Source of the DNA: Wuchereria bancrofti
Lineage: Eukaryota > Nematoda > Chromadorea > Rhabditida > Onchocercidae
NCBI GenBank assembly: GCA_005281725.1
Contig: SSBO01000003.1
Span: 10,661,251-10,725,250 of the forward strand
DNA length: 64,000 nucleotides
Direction of reading: 5' to 3'
The notes under the pieces are model-generated. The model was not told where the DNA came from and searched no databases. It saw only the letters and a list, made by a program, of their open reading frames with translations. Of this stretch, positions 40,901 through 52,597 are shown in pieces. The position numbers and the translations under genes were made by a program. How positions within the stretch are numbered: position 1 is the first letter of the stretch; the number at the start of each line of letters is the position of its first letter.

Positions 40901-43439
40901 CTGAAAATGTGAGAAAAAGTTGCAATTGCAAATTTTCAAAAAAATGTCGATCGCCTATTGCAGATTTCATTTTTCATTGATTTTCTGTTAACTCAGCGAA
41001 ATGAACAGCTAAACATATAATTAAGACTGTAATAAAATTTTGATTATACAGAAGAGACATGGTAGGTCAAAAGTTTACCCGGACAGTAAGACGCAAATCA
41101 GCGGGCTGAAATTCATCGTAAGAGGTTTGTAGAAGATAATATACGGCTTGTAATGCATGCGATGCAAAAGCTTCTCGATCTGGACGCCAATATCGTTGCA
41201 GTGAAAGAAGACATTGAGCACGTGTGCCAGCATTAGCTATCTGTAGGGCAGATATTACAGATTCACAGCAACACATTTTAAAGAATGCTCAGATATTTCA
41301 TAAATTATAAAATAATCACACTAACGTATTAATATTTAAAATCTCACTCGCAATGGTTTATCCCTTTCATACGGATAGTGATAAGGATGTCGATTTAAAG
41401 AAGTGTCCAAAATGGATATGTAGACCAAATGCGGATGCAGAGAGATGAACTTTGTAATATAATCAATAGCAGTTACAAGACTATGAAAATTCAATGCATT
41501 CCCAGCAACGTCCAAGAAGCGAAGACTTGGCCACCACGGTATGCCGGATGTTACGACATCACGGACTACCAATGTCCCTATATCAACTTCAAGCGGCTCA
41601 CCAATGCTAAAGTAGTGATCATTTAATTAAGCGTAACAATCGCTAAAGTTAACTTTCGGAGGTGCATGTCTTAGCGTTTATTGATTTCATTCGTATAATA
41701 ATAGAGCGCATTACAGATCAACAGCTCTCGTATTTTCCCTTCATTAAAACTCACAATATTTATGTTCAAAAAATGAAACACAAAATGTTTGTAATGCACA
41801 TATATTCTAGCTGCAGTGAAAACAATAAATAAGTCTCTTAAGTTGATAAACATACCTGTTTGGTAATACATCAACTTTTTTATCCGATATATCTAGAAAT
41901 TTTAACTTAGTAAGAAGTCGTAATGTATCCGCAGCACCATTTATTGTTATGGCACGAGAAAATTTAAGTCGATGCATTACAAGTACTTCCAAAGTGTCTC
42001 TGAAAATCGAATCATTTTCCTTCGTTAGGCTTGCATTTTAACTGGAAAATATGAAATTACTCGTCTTACATAAAGTAAAAGCTAATTCAATATAAAAAAA
42101 AAATTAGAAAACGACTTACTTCAAATTACTTAATGGGGCAATTGCTGTAATGATTGTTTGCGATAAATCAAGAACTCTCATGTAACGCATCTCTTTACAC
42201 ACCAATTTTAATTCAGCATCACCAAACGCCGGTGTTTCAGAAACAATTAAAGTTGTCAAATACTTCAGATCTGCTAAACAAGCTATACATGTTACTGGCG
42301 TTACACCTGAAAGTGAATAATCACAGAAAATTGCGATAAAGCAAAGTGAATTTCCGTTCCAGAAAAGTTCACATATCAATTAGACATGCAATGGTCTGAA
42401 CAATTTCCATTCCATAAATCAGACTTTTTGGCAAAAATAGTAACCCATAGAAATCAAGGTGAAGTAGGAAAATTAAACCAAAGTGTGCTCTTGAAAGAAT
42501 CGATAAAACTTAGAAGGCATAATTTCATATGAATTTACCGGACATGTCAATATATTCCAGCGACGTTAATGCATGAGGTCCAAGTAACTGTAAAATACCA
42601 TGCAAATCACGAACGGAATCGGCAACTGAGGTGTCACGAATGGTAAGACGTTTTATTGGATGCATTCGTAACATTTCAATTGGCATGAGCATCAACAAGG
42701 AATATGATAAATGCACCTGTAATTTAATTTTTACGGATTTTTTGTAGAATGTTTTATCAACTATTACTACTATTAAATACCAAAAGGAAATTATTAAGGT
42801 AATGACAGAAGTCTAAACAAAGACTTGCATCTTGAGTTTCATCATTTTTTTATGAAAGATATTTGACCTGTCACAAATTTTAAAGTATGAATCTTTTAAA
42901 AAATAATAAATGCATAGCATAGCAATAAGGCGATTCGAAATTGGTATTCTCTTGGCTTTTTCAAATTTTTTCTCAAAAATTAAAACGCATTTTAAAAATA
43001 AAACTTGCATATGAACTTGCTGACGCAATGGTGAAGGCAAAAGAAAAATTGACACTTAAAAATTTTTTAAATCAGTTTTATTACTTTTCTGCTTGTTTGG
43101 AAATCCAGATTTCTTTTGATAATAATTTCATACGAAAATTTCAAAATAGATCATTCTAATCTGGACTCTACAAACTGCTAATCAGTATCATTACTTTAGA
43201 AATAATCTAACCTCAGTTAGACGAAAACGCTTATCAAAGAGTGCCATTGTTTTAGCGTTCAGCCAATTGTTGAAACGAAGCGTAGCCATCAACGAATCGG
43301 AAATTTCTGATGGCAGGGGACTGTCAATGGATGGAAACCAGTGATATTCAAACATTGTTTTCGCAACTACCTGCAGCGATAATCGAAGCAACGATGATGG
43401 CGATGATTCTATACTTTCATCGTAAAAGCTGCTCGCCAT
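37928..43439 (-). CDS. zyg-11: ZYG-11 homologue, CUL2 E3 ligase substrate receptor
   Basis: Fifteen exons in transcript order: 43212-43439, 42539-42716, 42120-42306, 41856-41999, 41348-41606, 41079-41240, 40818-40900, 40588-40681, 40324-40451, 39895-40091, 39418-39536, 39000-39067, 38660-38822, 38389-38441, 37928-38189. Lengths sum to 774 residues plus stop, close to the family's usual ~750-800. The N-terminus shows a BC/VHL-box-like SLLRLSLQVV (Ser at the usual Cys position) and a Cul2-box-like LPSEISDSL. Leucine-rich repeats follow (FLDISDKKVDVLP, RVLDLSQTII). The second half is armadillo-like: SILAPKLPTEQ, KFTLSALWNLT, VLGLLNNIAEV, VSYFAAGILANL, WAAWAIQHVC, all matching ZYG11/ZER1 proteins. 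The family recruits substrates (cyclin B in C. elegans meiosis; Gly N-degrons in human ZYG11B/ZER1) to CUL2-elongin. A TTTCAG 21 bases before the ATG could be a trans-splice site. Confidence 0.93.
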
Positions 43440-43460
43440 TTTATAATACAATAAAATAAT

Positions 43461-43466
43461 CTGAAA
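43461..43466 (-). promoter_or_regulatory. Possible spliced-leader acceptor of the zyg-11 homologue
   Basis: Minus-strand TTTCAG ends 21 bases before the ATG at 43439, a typical spacing for nematode trans-splicing. It could equally be an ordinary acceptor of a 5' UTR intron. Confidence 0.4.
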
Positions 43467-43858
43467 CTAAACTTTAAGTATGAGCTTAGTTCCATTTTAC
43501 TATGTTTTATATTTACACGTTGCCAAAGATGTAAAGCTTTTTTTTTTCGGCCAAAAGACTATAAACACATACAATGTTGGCGAAGTTAGAGATTTAAAGG
43601 CAATTAAAGGCAATAACAGAATAACATTCATTTTCAAAAAATCAACAAAATCATGTTAATGCAAAATTTGCCAACTTCTGCTCACTCAAATTAATAACCC
43701 CAAAAGTCTATTCCACTGTTTAATAGAAGATTATTTTATTTAAATTCAACTTTGTTACGATTAAATATATCATTGCCAGTACCAATCACTAATTCTTCTA
43801 CCTGTTTTAGTTTATTATTGAAGTTTAATAATGTTACCAACAATTAACTGTAAACTAA

Positions 43859-44047
43859 CTATCCAAATGTAGCAGACCGAAGCGTTTCACATTCAGTACC
43901 AATAAAAACCGGACAAACGCCTTCATACCACCGGATAATAAATCCGGCAACTGAAACATAATCGTAAATGTACATATATTCAACTTTAACACGGTCCGTG
44001 GAAATTATACACAATTTTGTTTGCTTATAGCAATATTTTCCATTCAT
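43859..44047 (-). CDS. Small ORF or terminal exon of unknown gene
   Basis: An ATG opens 62 codons with no intron, ending in TAG, in an otherwise stop-rich spacer. The second half (VAGFIIRWYEGVCPVF, then two further Cys-containing turns) has higher GC and looks coding. A perfect acceptor (ATGTTTCAG) lies at 43951-43959. If it is used, the exon 43855-43950 can also be read in another open frame beginning LPDLLSGGMKAFVRF and ending in TAG. I do not recognise either product. It lies between the divergent zyg-11 and gcs-1 homologues, so any further exons would have to be upstream at 44.1-46.2 kb, where I see none with confidence. Confidence 0.3.
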   Translation of the reverse strand: MNGKYCYKQTKLCIISTDRVKVEYMYIYDYVSVAGFIIRWYEGVCPVFIGTECETLRSATFG

Positions 44048-46288
44048 TAAGCAATATAGTGTTCATTTTTTAATCGAATTTGTTTATTCATTTACATGTT
44101 TAGTCGATTTTTTCCACTTTTTTCTTTTGTTTTGTTCTAAACTTTTTACTTGACAAATTTTCATTAGACTTTTCTCTTTTGCTTTTTCATTTTTATATTT
44201 ATTTGTGTGTTATTAAATTATATGACAGTAGCAAACTATTCACATAAAAATCTGATAAAAGTTAAGTGGAAAATGATTAAATCGTGTCCGTCCATTAGCT
44301 AGCGCATAGTTTAAGGTCGCGATGTGATGCGTATCGTTTTATTATTAGTTTATTGGTTAATTTGTTAGAGAATTAATTGTATGAGCATTTTCAATTTGTA
44401 AATTAGCATTGTAATTTGTATGCTATCAAATGTGTTTAAATGTAAAACTATAATTCATTTGTTTCGAAAATCTAAACTGATTATTAAATAAGTAATATGT
44501 TTTATTTTATTTTACATGCCATATTATGAACGTTAGATTAAGCTATTATTTTTGAAATCATTTGATTCAAACCATAAATTTGTATACTTTAGATTATATC
44601 ATTATATAATTTCAAATATGAATATAATAAATCCTATAAATAGTTTGAATTAATTGGTTTTAATTTAGTTTATGAGAACTTTAATATTTTCATACACCTT
44701 TGTACTTATTATGTATAAAATGAATTGATTCACGTGAATGTTATTCATATTACGTAAGATTAAGCTATTATTTTTGGAATCATTTAATAATTTTATTTTA
44801 TTCTTAATGCATATAAAAGCAGTATTCTTAATGCTTTATTCTTTGTCATTTTTTATTTTTCATTCATTTGTTATTTTTTTGTTTTTCTTTTCTTTTGTTT
44901 TGTTTTTATAGTAAAAACTAAGTTTTTATTTTATAAACATTAAATTTTTATTTTATAAACGTTAAATGATGGGTGGTAGTTGTTGGTTTAGGAATGGAAA
45001 ATCAGCACTTTCAATCATTTTTGTTCATTTGATTATTGTGTAACATTCCATTTTATACAATGATAAGAGTTGTATTCGTTTTCCTTTCAAGAATTATTTG
45101 TGCTTTAAATTTGTCATAAAAAGGGAGAAAAAAGAAGAAAAAGAAGAAGTATGAACAAAAAAACTAAGAGAAAAGTTTTGTTTAATCATTTTCCTTATCT
45201 TTCATCTTTCTGAGTTTTTTTTTTTTTTTAATTGTAATTGATGAAATTTTTCGTTTCTCTCTTCAAAAAAAAAACAAAAATAAAAGAAGGCGGACATAAC
45301 AAAAAAGCGCTCTTTTTGCTTCATTTCCTTCATTTATATTAGTACGAAATCATATTAGCAGTTGTAGTATTGTAATTGTTACATTAGAAAATTATTAACT
45401 TTAGTGTATTGTTACGTCACTTATCACTGCTTATCAGTGTGATATTAATCATGTGTTGCGCGCTAGATTAAAAATTGATAAATTTATTAAATTTAATTTG
45501 TTGCCCATACGTGCTAAATGTTGTTTGCTTTCTCATAATCATTAAAAATTACAAGTGGCTAAATTACTGTGAAATATATCAGTAATTGTAATCATATCGT
45601 TAATTTTACTCGTCTTATTGAAATAAGTGAATTTATGTTTTTATCTTTTTCAGATTACATCATGCGAAATATGCTGGTCATATTTATTAGACTGATAACA
45701 ACATGATCAAAAATTTGTTTAAATTCTTTTTGATTGCTCACTAACAATTTGACCGTAATATTTTTCTATAACAAAAGTTTTCATTCAATTAAACATTAAT
45801 TTCTTGCTTCATAATTAATAATTTATTGTATTTCATTATTTCTCACTTGTTTATTTTTACGCTTTATTTTTTTATTGCTTTATTTTCTTTTAAGATTAAT
45901 GCAATTTATCATCTATCTTACATTGCTATTTTTGAATGATTAACACCGTTACTACTCTGTTCAATAAAATGATGGTTTTAGGAAAAATGAAGAAAAGATT
46001 AAAAATGATATTTCGTAATATTTAAGCAATTCAATGAAGGAATTCTTTTCCTTTGATTTCATCAATTTTTAGTTCTTGTTTTTATTGTTAAAAATTAAAT
46101 CTAAACTTTAAAGGATCGATGTTTACTTTTTCTAGAAACAGGAACAATTCACTGCTCTTTTTTTACTCTTGTAGACTTTGAACTTTGATTTCTACTTTTG
46201 ATTTCCTTTAATTTTAGTTATATTTTTCACACCTATATTAAACTGTTCAAAAATTTGTCTCAGCATTCTTATAGGATTTGGGATCAAT
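44048..46288. other. Upstream region of gcs-1 homologue
   Basis: No convincing gene. A GC-richer patch at 44285-44340 (ATTAGCTAGCGCATAG, then GTCGCGATGTGATGCG) is not assignable. Matches to the SKN-1 consensus WWTRTCAT occur at 44842-44849, 45110-45117 and 45905-45912. C. elegans gcs-1 is a classic SKN-1 target, but such degenerate motifs are frequent in AT-rich DNA. Confidence 0.35.
46266..46274 (+). promoter_or_regulatory. Possible spliced-leader acceptor of gcs-1
   Basis: TTCTTATAG ends 14 bases before the ATG at 46289. A 3' splice site so close to the start codon, with no obvious upstream donor, is typical of nematode trans-spliced mRNAs. Confidence 0.45.
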
Positions 46289-49200
46289 ATGGGCTTACTA
46301 ACGCTTGGGACGCCATTGTCATGGAATGAAATAGTACCCTACGTTGAATATATTAAAGTAAGCATCGGATTTTATACTTTCATCGAAAACTGAAATATAC
46401 ATTTGTCTTATATGACTGAATTACCTAACAAATTTCTCAGTATTTAAGTATGATAACAATGACATCGAATAATAGATTTGGTATTAGAGCAGTTTAAAAT
46501 TATCTTTAAAATTTTAATTATCGAGGCTTATTTTTTTTTAATGTTACAAATTTGTTATCCGATATCGCTTTTTGTGCTTAAAGAAAATACTTTTTTTTTA
46601 AGGAAATAATTTAGTTTCTATGTGACAAGTGAATAAGTTAGAATGATAATTAAATGTAACTTTTCAAATTGAGGAACACGGTATTGCACAGTTCATTGCT
46701 CTGTATCATCGGTTGAAAGGACGCGAAGGTGATCAGCTGAAATGGGGCGATGAAATTGAATATACAATTGTTAAGTTTGATGATGACGCAAAGAAAGTTA
46801 GTGGATTAAATTGTAAAATAGATAAAGCAATGCAATTAGAGAGAGAGAAAAAAACGACCTTTCTGAATCATTGATGTGTGACTTGAAAGCTCATTGATGG
46901 TATGTAATTTTTATCATTGATGAGCGTATCAATGACGTTAATTGCTTGTTATAGGTTAAGAAATGATATAATTCATTGAACACGTTATGGTGTATGTTGC
47001 AGAGCAATGAGAGGTTATTGTGAAAAAAGAATTGAAATAGAAAAAGTCCTTTTTTTGCTAAGGCTTTTTAGGTTCGGGTAAGTTTACGGGCAGAAGAGCT
47101 TCTTAATCAATTGCAAGCTGGTGAAGAGTTGAATGCATTGTTGGGTAATGATAATTGTTGCTTATGGCGTCCAGAATTTGCTGCGTACATGATTGAAGGA
47201 ACACCGGGAGCACCATATGGAGGTTATTTATTCAGTTTTCTCTGCGATCACGTGAAACTTTTTGGATGAGGAGCACGAGCAAGCTCATCATCTTGTACGT
47301 TTCATATTCTTCCAGTGAGGAATTCTGCATATTATTTTTCAACGTGAAGTAAATTACTGAAATTTATGAGACATGAAGAAATTTTCTACTATTCCTAGAT
47401 CTTTTTTTTTCTTTTCTGTGTTATTCTCGAATTTAGGCTTGTTGGCATGCTTCAATGTAGTGGAAAGTAACATGATATCTCGTCGAGCTGAAGTCACACG
47501 ATTGTTGAAAGGTGACGAATCAGTTATGTCAATATCATTTCCATCTCTGGGTACACCAGATTTCACTTCGCCTTCGTATGAACCACATCCTGATGGTGAT
47601 AGCAACTCTGGTTGTTCAATATTTTTTCCTGATGAAGCAATTTATGCAGGACATCCAAGGTACGGAATGTTGTTTTGATGCATTTAGGAATGTTATACTC
47701 AACATCACTTCAAATTATCCCTAGAAATTTTGAATTTTTCAAATTCATTAACTTTTGAAAGTTTATCTCATGTTGGTGAAATAATGATATTTTCTTTTTT
47801 CAGGTTTCGGAATTTGGTAAGAAATATCAAACAACGTCGTGGTGAAAAAGTTGTCATAAATGTACCAATATATAAAGATATCAATACACCAAATCCATAT
47901 CAGGTATCCTTTTGACCATTCAGCGTTTATATAAGGATTTTGAAATCTTTCAAATTTTGAAGAAAAAAAAATCTTTCAGAGTTTGACTTATGGAATATAT
48001 TACTTATTTCATATAAGCTTATTTCATGTAAGTGTAATGCTTCAAGATGCTTTTGTTTTTGGTATCTAATAGCAGGCATAGCAAGATATCACTAAGCCTT
48101 TGTAATTCGTTCACTTATATTCACACAGTTGTTGATAGAATTTTCTCTAAAATCTGTTCCTGAAATGAAATTGACAATATTTCGTAATTTACACATTGCT
48201 TCGCAGTCTTTTTTTTCTGTAATTTTAGGAAAATTTTGCTCAAGCAAAAGATGGAGGTCAGTCTGCACTAGCAGCAAAACCAGATCATATTTACATGGAT
48301 CATATGGGTTTTGGAATGGGTTGTTGTTGTTTACAAGTCACTTTTCAAGTGATTTTTTTCTTTTTCTTTCTCTTTAAGATTTATTTTTGCAGGAAGAGAA
48401 AATTTGTTTCCCTTTTTTTTTCTCATAAGAAGTAAGCAAAAATATACCAGTATTGGTCTTTTTATAGCCCACATTTGGCTATACTTTTTTCGACAATATG
48501 ATACTTATTTTTATCAAATAAAAAATTTTTTGGTAAAAAATGAAAATTTAATAATTTTTGACCACAAATTAGCAAATGTCAAAAAGCACTTATTTATGTA
48601 TATGCGATAAGGAACTTCTCTTTAATGTTTTTTTTTTTTTAAATTATTTATATTTTTGTTAATTAGGCTGTCAATATTGACGAAGCGAGATGGTTATATG
48701 ACCAGTTGACACCAATAACGCCTGTATTATTGGCATTATCAGCTGCTACACCTGTTTTTCGATCACGACTGGCTGATGTTGACTCTCGTTGGGATGTCAT
48801 ATCAGCGGTAAGGTAATTGCATAAAATCTGGAGTGAAATTTGGCCTATTATTTAAAAATTTTTTGATTTTGATTCTGAATATATTTTTTATTCATTATGA
48901 GGTGCTAGAATGAGTTTCTTTTTTGGATGTTTCGTTTCATCAATTTTTTTTTTTGTGAAGAAAACGAAAAACAAATTTAAAAAAAAAAGTAAAATAAGAA
49001 TAAGAGTAGTAGATCTTTAGTCAGGCTGTCTACTGTTGCTCAGTATAAAGAAATGAAGGAAACTTATTTAACTTAGAAACTCATTTACGAATGCAGAATG
49101 TATCGCTTAATTTTCACATTTAATTTGAAATATTTGTTTCCACATTCTAGAGTGTTGACGATCGTACAGCTGAGGAAAGAGGGTTACTGCCATTAAAGAA

Positions 49201-51723
49201 TAATAAATTTGTGTTAGAAAAGAGTCGATATGATACTACTGATTGTTATATCTATCCCTGTTCTGAATCGTAAGTCATATTTGCTGTATACTTAAATAGA
49301 GTGACTTTTTGCAACTTTTGTAACATATTTTAAATTTATTCGTAAATACAATTTTGCCAGTTACATGGAAGGACACAATAGATTTTTTTTTTAGGTTTTA
49401 ATGATGTGTTGCTAATATTGTATTCTCGTAACTTTTAACTTTAATATTCGTGTTTTTATTTGTTGATGCTTTCGAAACATTGAGAACAGCTGAAAGTATG
49501 CAATGTTGATCTTTTATTATTGTTAGCTGCAGTTCCTGTTATTTAGTATAACAGCAATAAATATTCTGTATTTCGGACACAGTTGTCATTTCAGATATAA
49601 CGATATACCGCTTCAGTATGACGACAAGATTTATAAGCAGTTAATAGATGGTGGAATTGATAATCTTCTTGCACAGCATGTTGCGCATATGTTTACTCGT
49701 GATCCTTTACAGGTAATATGTAGTAGTTACAACTTATAAACAATTCAATTTCTTTATTTTATTTATAAAAATTTTTTAGCATTCAAGCTAGAAATAGTGT
49801 TTGGATTGTACTTGTAATATTATTATTCAAAATCCTTATTTGATCTCTTTGTTATGCTCATTACTTTCCAATACTTTATAGGTATATCGTGAACGTATAG
49901 AGCAAGATGACATGAAAACAACTGAACATTTTGAAACAGTTCAAAGTTCAAATTGGATGAATATGCGTTTCAAGCCACCTCCACCTGATTCAGAAATTGG
50001 TTGGCGTGTTGAATTTCGACCAACTGAAGTGCAACTAACAGATTTCGAAAATGCAGCTTACTGTTGTTTTGTTGTACTTTTAACAAGGTAGGCTTAATGC
50101 GCTTCTGATTTGATCACATTGGAAAGTATTTAATCTTGAAGAAGAGCATAATACCGTTATATTATGTTTTCATTCACTTATATCGAGAGGGAGAGAGAGA
50201 GGGAGTTAGATTGGAAAATTCGAGGTGGTTTGTGTAATTGCAAAATCTTTAAATGAATAACCTGAATTTGCTTTCGATTAGTGAAAATTGCTGAAGATTT
50301 GAAAGCTTTCATTGACTATAATTTAGCCGCATCTAAATTAGGCATTTAAACTTAGTTTAGTTATCGTAAATCTTTCTCTGTATTGAAATCTAACTCTATC
50401 TCAAGTTTATTATTTCGAAAAAAAGTTTTTAGGCAGTCGTATCATTTTTTTTTTCTTTTATATGGCAATAAAAATTCGAATTGAAGGTAACAACGCTGAA
50501 TAATTTCCAGGGTAATGATATCATTTCGTATCACTTTGATTTTGCCCATTTCTGTTGTTACGGAGAATATGAAACGTGCACAGCGTCGAAATGCCGTACT
50601 GGAACAAAAACTACTTTTCCGTAAACGTATTGCAACTTGCAATTCACCACCATGTGCAAGGGGAGCGGGTTGTACACTCGATTCTGATGATGTGGTGGAG
50701 ATGACAATCAATGAAATCATCAACGGTTAGTATTTGGAGATTTGAATGCGATTAGCATTGATTAGATCAGATTTGATCTGCAAATAATCCTTCTTAACTA
50801 AATCTTTTAAGATTTATTGTGCTTTCGTAAGTAATTTATATATGGCTTGATTTTGGGTCCTGTTATTCATAGGTTGTAGTTGTTAATTTCTACTATCTTA
50901 ATCACAATATACTATGTTATGATTTTCTCAAATGAAAGTTGAAAACGGTGGTAGATGGTTAATACTTGTTAGTCGCAAACTTACGATACAGAATAATCGT
51001 TTCAGGGAGCGGTGAAGATTTTCCAGGATTAATACCACTAATGCGCCAATATTTAGATAGTGCTGACGTTGATGTGGATTCACGATGCACCGTATCTCAG
51101 TATTTAAGCTTTATACAGGTTGATTGATAGTGCTTACGAATGAGCCTGATTCTCTGTTTATTGAATTTTAAAAGTGATTTGGCAAATTTCAGAAACGAGC
51201 TTCTGGCGAGCTGCAAACATTAGCTGCATGGATGAGAGAATTTATTTGTGAACATCCTGACTACAAACACGACTCATATGTAGGAGATCGTATTATCTAC
51301 GACATGCTAAAAAAGGTTGGCCTTACGGTAGCTTCTTACAAGTCGAATTTTTAATCTTTTCAGGAAAATACGCCAACATGTTTTATTCTATTGCCAACAT
51401 AACAGCTTATTTTTATCGTTGAATTATTCTTAAGTCTAATAACTTATCCTTAATGATTTGCTAGCTTTCATATGATAGTTTCGTTTGTATTGCGATTAGT
51501 ATAGTTTAACAAATGCATCAGTTCACTTGTACATTATTGGTAGCGTTTATTTTCCAGCGTTTTGCAAATTATCTTTTTATTACAGATGGATAGCATATCA
51601 AAAGGATTAGCGTGCTGTCCGAAGTTACTAGGTGATTATCGTACAAGGACGGATTCACGTATACCGATGGCAGTTCGTCGAGCCGAAGAAAATTTAATTG
51701 TGAGCCATAAGCAAACTCACTAA
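46289..51723 (+). CDS. gcs-1: Glutamate-cysteine ligase catalytic subunit
   Basis: ATP-dependent ligation of L-glutamate and L-cysteine to gamma-glutamylcysteine, the first step of cytosolic glutathione synthesis. Fourteen exons: 46289-46357, 46674-46796, 47072-47222, 47437-47659, 47804-47903, 48229-48348, 48667-48807, 49151-49269, 49595-49712, 49882-50087, 50511-50725, 51006-51118, 51193-51315, 51586-51723, giving 652 residues. Family blocks are intact from the start: [67 protein letters not shown], then [10 protein letters not shown] containing the conserved active-region cysteine, [74 protein letters not shown]. The length matches nematode GCS-1 (~650). The final exon is read through a GTGAGC donor to TAA at 51721; alternatively that donor is used and the protein is extended by exons at 51805-52094. 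The acceptor of exon 2 (AAATTGAG) is unusual but is fixed by homology. Confidence 0.93.
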
Positions 51724-51804
51724 TTATATGAAGCATTAAATTTTGTGATTTCACAAAATTTTGATTTATTATGATTATATATTTGCAATTCTTCTGATAC
51801 ACAG

Positions 51805-52094
51805 GTCATATTACTGTCCAATCGAAAAGCTCGAGCTTATAAGCTGACTATAATAGCAATGTTTTTCACTCTGTGTATTGTACGTATCATGTGAAAACAG
51901 GCGCTAGTTTTATTATGAATCAGGAATTTTGAAATTATAAATTTTCTGAAATCATTCATTTCATTTATCTTCTTTGTCTTTTTCATAATTATCTTTTGCA
52001 GAATCATGCAACACAAAATTTATTCAAGGCACATATTCGTAGGAAAAGCTTACAAATATTGGAACCATTTTTCATAATTGATGTGATAAGATAA
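51805..52094 (+). other. Possible alternative 3' exons of gcs-1
   Basis: Exons 51805-51879 and 52002-52094 are both multiples of three, have good sites (GATACACAG acceptor, GTACGT donor, CTTTTGCAG acceptor) and join in phase after 51699. They would replace the last 7 residues with 55 residues ending at TAA 52092, including a hydrophobic patch (LTIIAMFFTLCI). AATAAA at 52208 lies ~115 bases beyond. Known GCL proteins lack such a tail, so they may be 3' UTR sequence or an alternative isoform. Confidence 0.35.
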
Positions 52095-52392
52095 AGTATT
52101 CATGTTACATTAGGTATCATCGATTTTTATTATTTGTTTTAAAATATTTTTCTCCTTTTTTACTCTATACAAATTAATCGATTCAAAATTATCCAAAATT
52201 ATGCGGAAATAAAAAGGAAATGTCACTTTTAAATCTTTTTTTGAGCAAAAAAACAAGAAAACTATAGCAATGAAAAAGCGTATCTTTTCATTTACCAATG
52301 GCAAAACATACATTCCATTTGGCGCAAAGATTAGATATGTGCTCATTTGATTGCATATGTGATAGTGTCATGGTTTTCTTTTTTTTTAAATA

Positions 52393-52597
52393 AAATCATT
52401 TAAGAAACTCTGAACTTAAATCATTTAAGAGACTCTGAACTTAAATCATTTAAGAGACTCTGAACTTAAATCATTTAAGAGACTCTGAACTTAAATCATT
52501 TAAGAGACTCTGAACTTAAATCATTTAAGAGACTCTGAACTTAAATCATTTAAGAGACTCTGAACTTAAATCATTTAAGAGACTCTGAACTTAAATC
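52393..52597. repeat. 25-bp minisatellite, eight copies
   Basis: Eight near-perfect tandem copies of a 25-base unit (contains CATTTAAGAGACTCTGAACT), with one variant base in the first copy (AAGAAACTC for AAGAGACTC). It lies ~300 bases downstream of the last possible gcs-1 exon. There is no long ORF through it. Confidence 0.92.
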
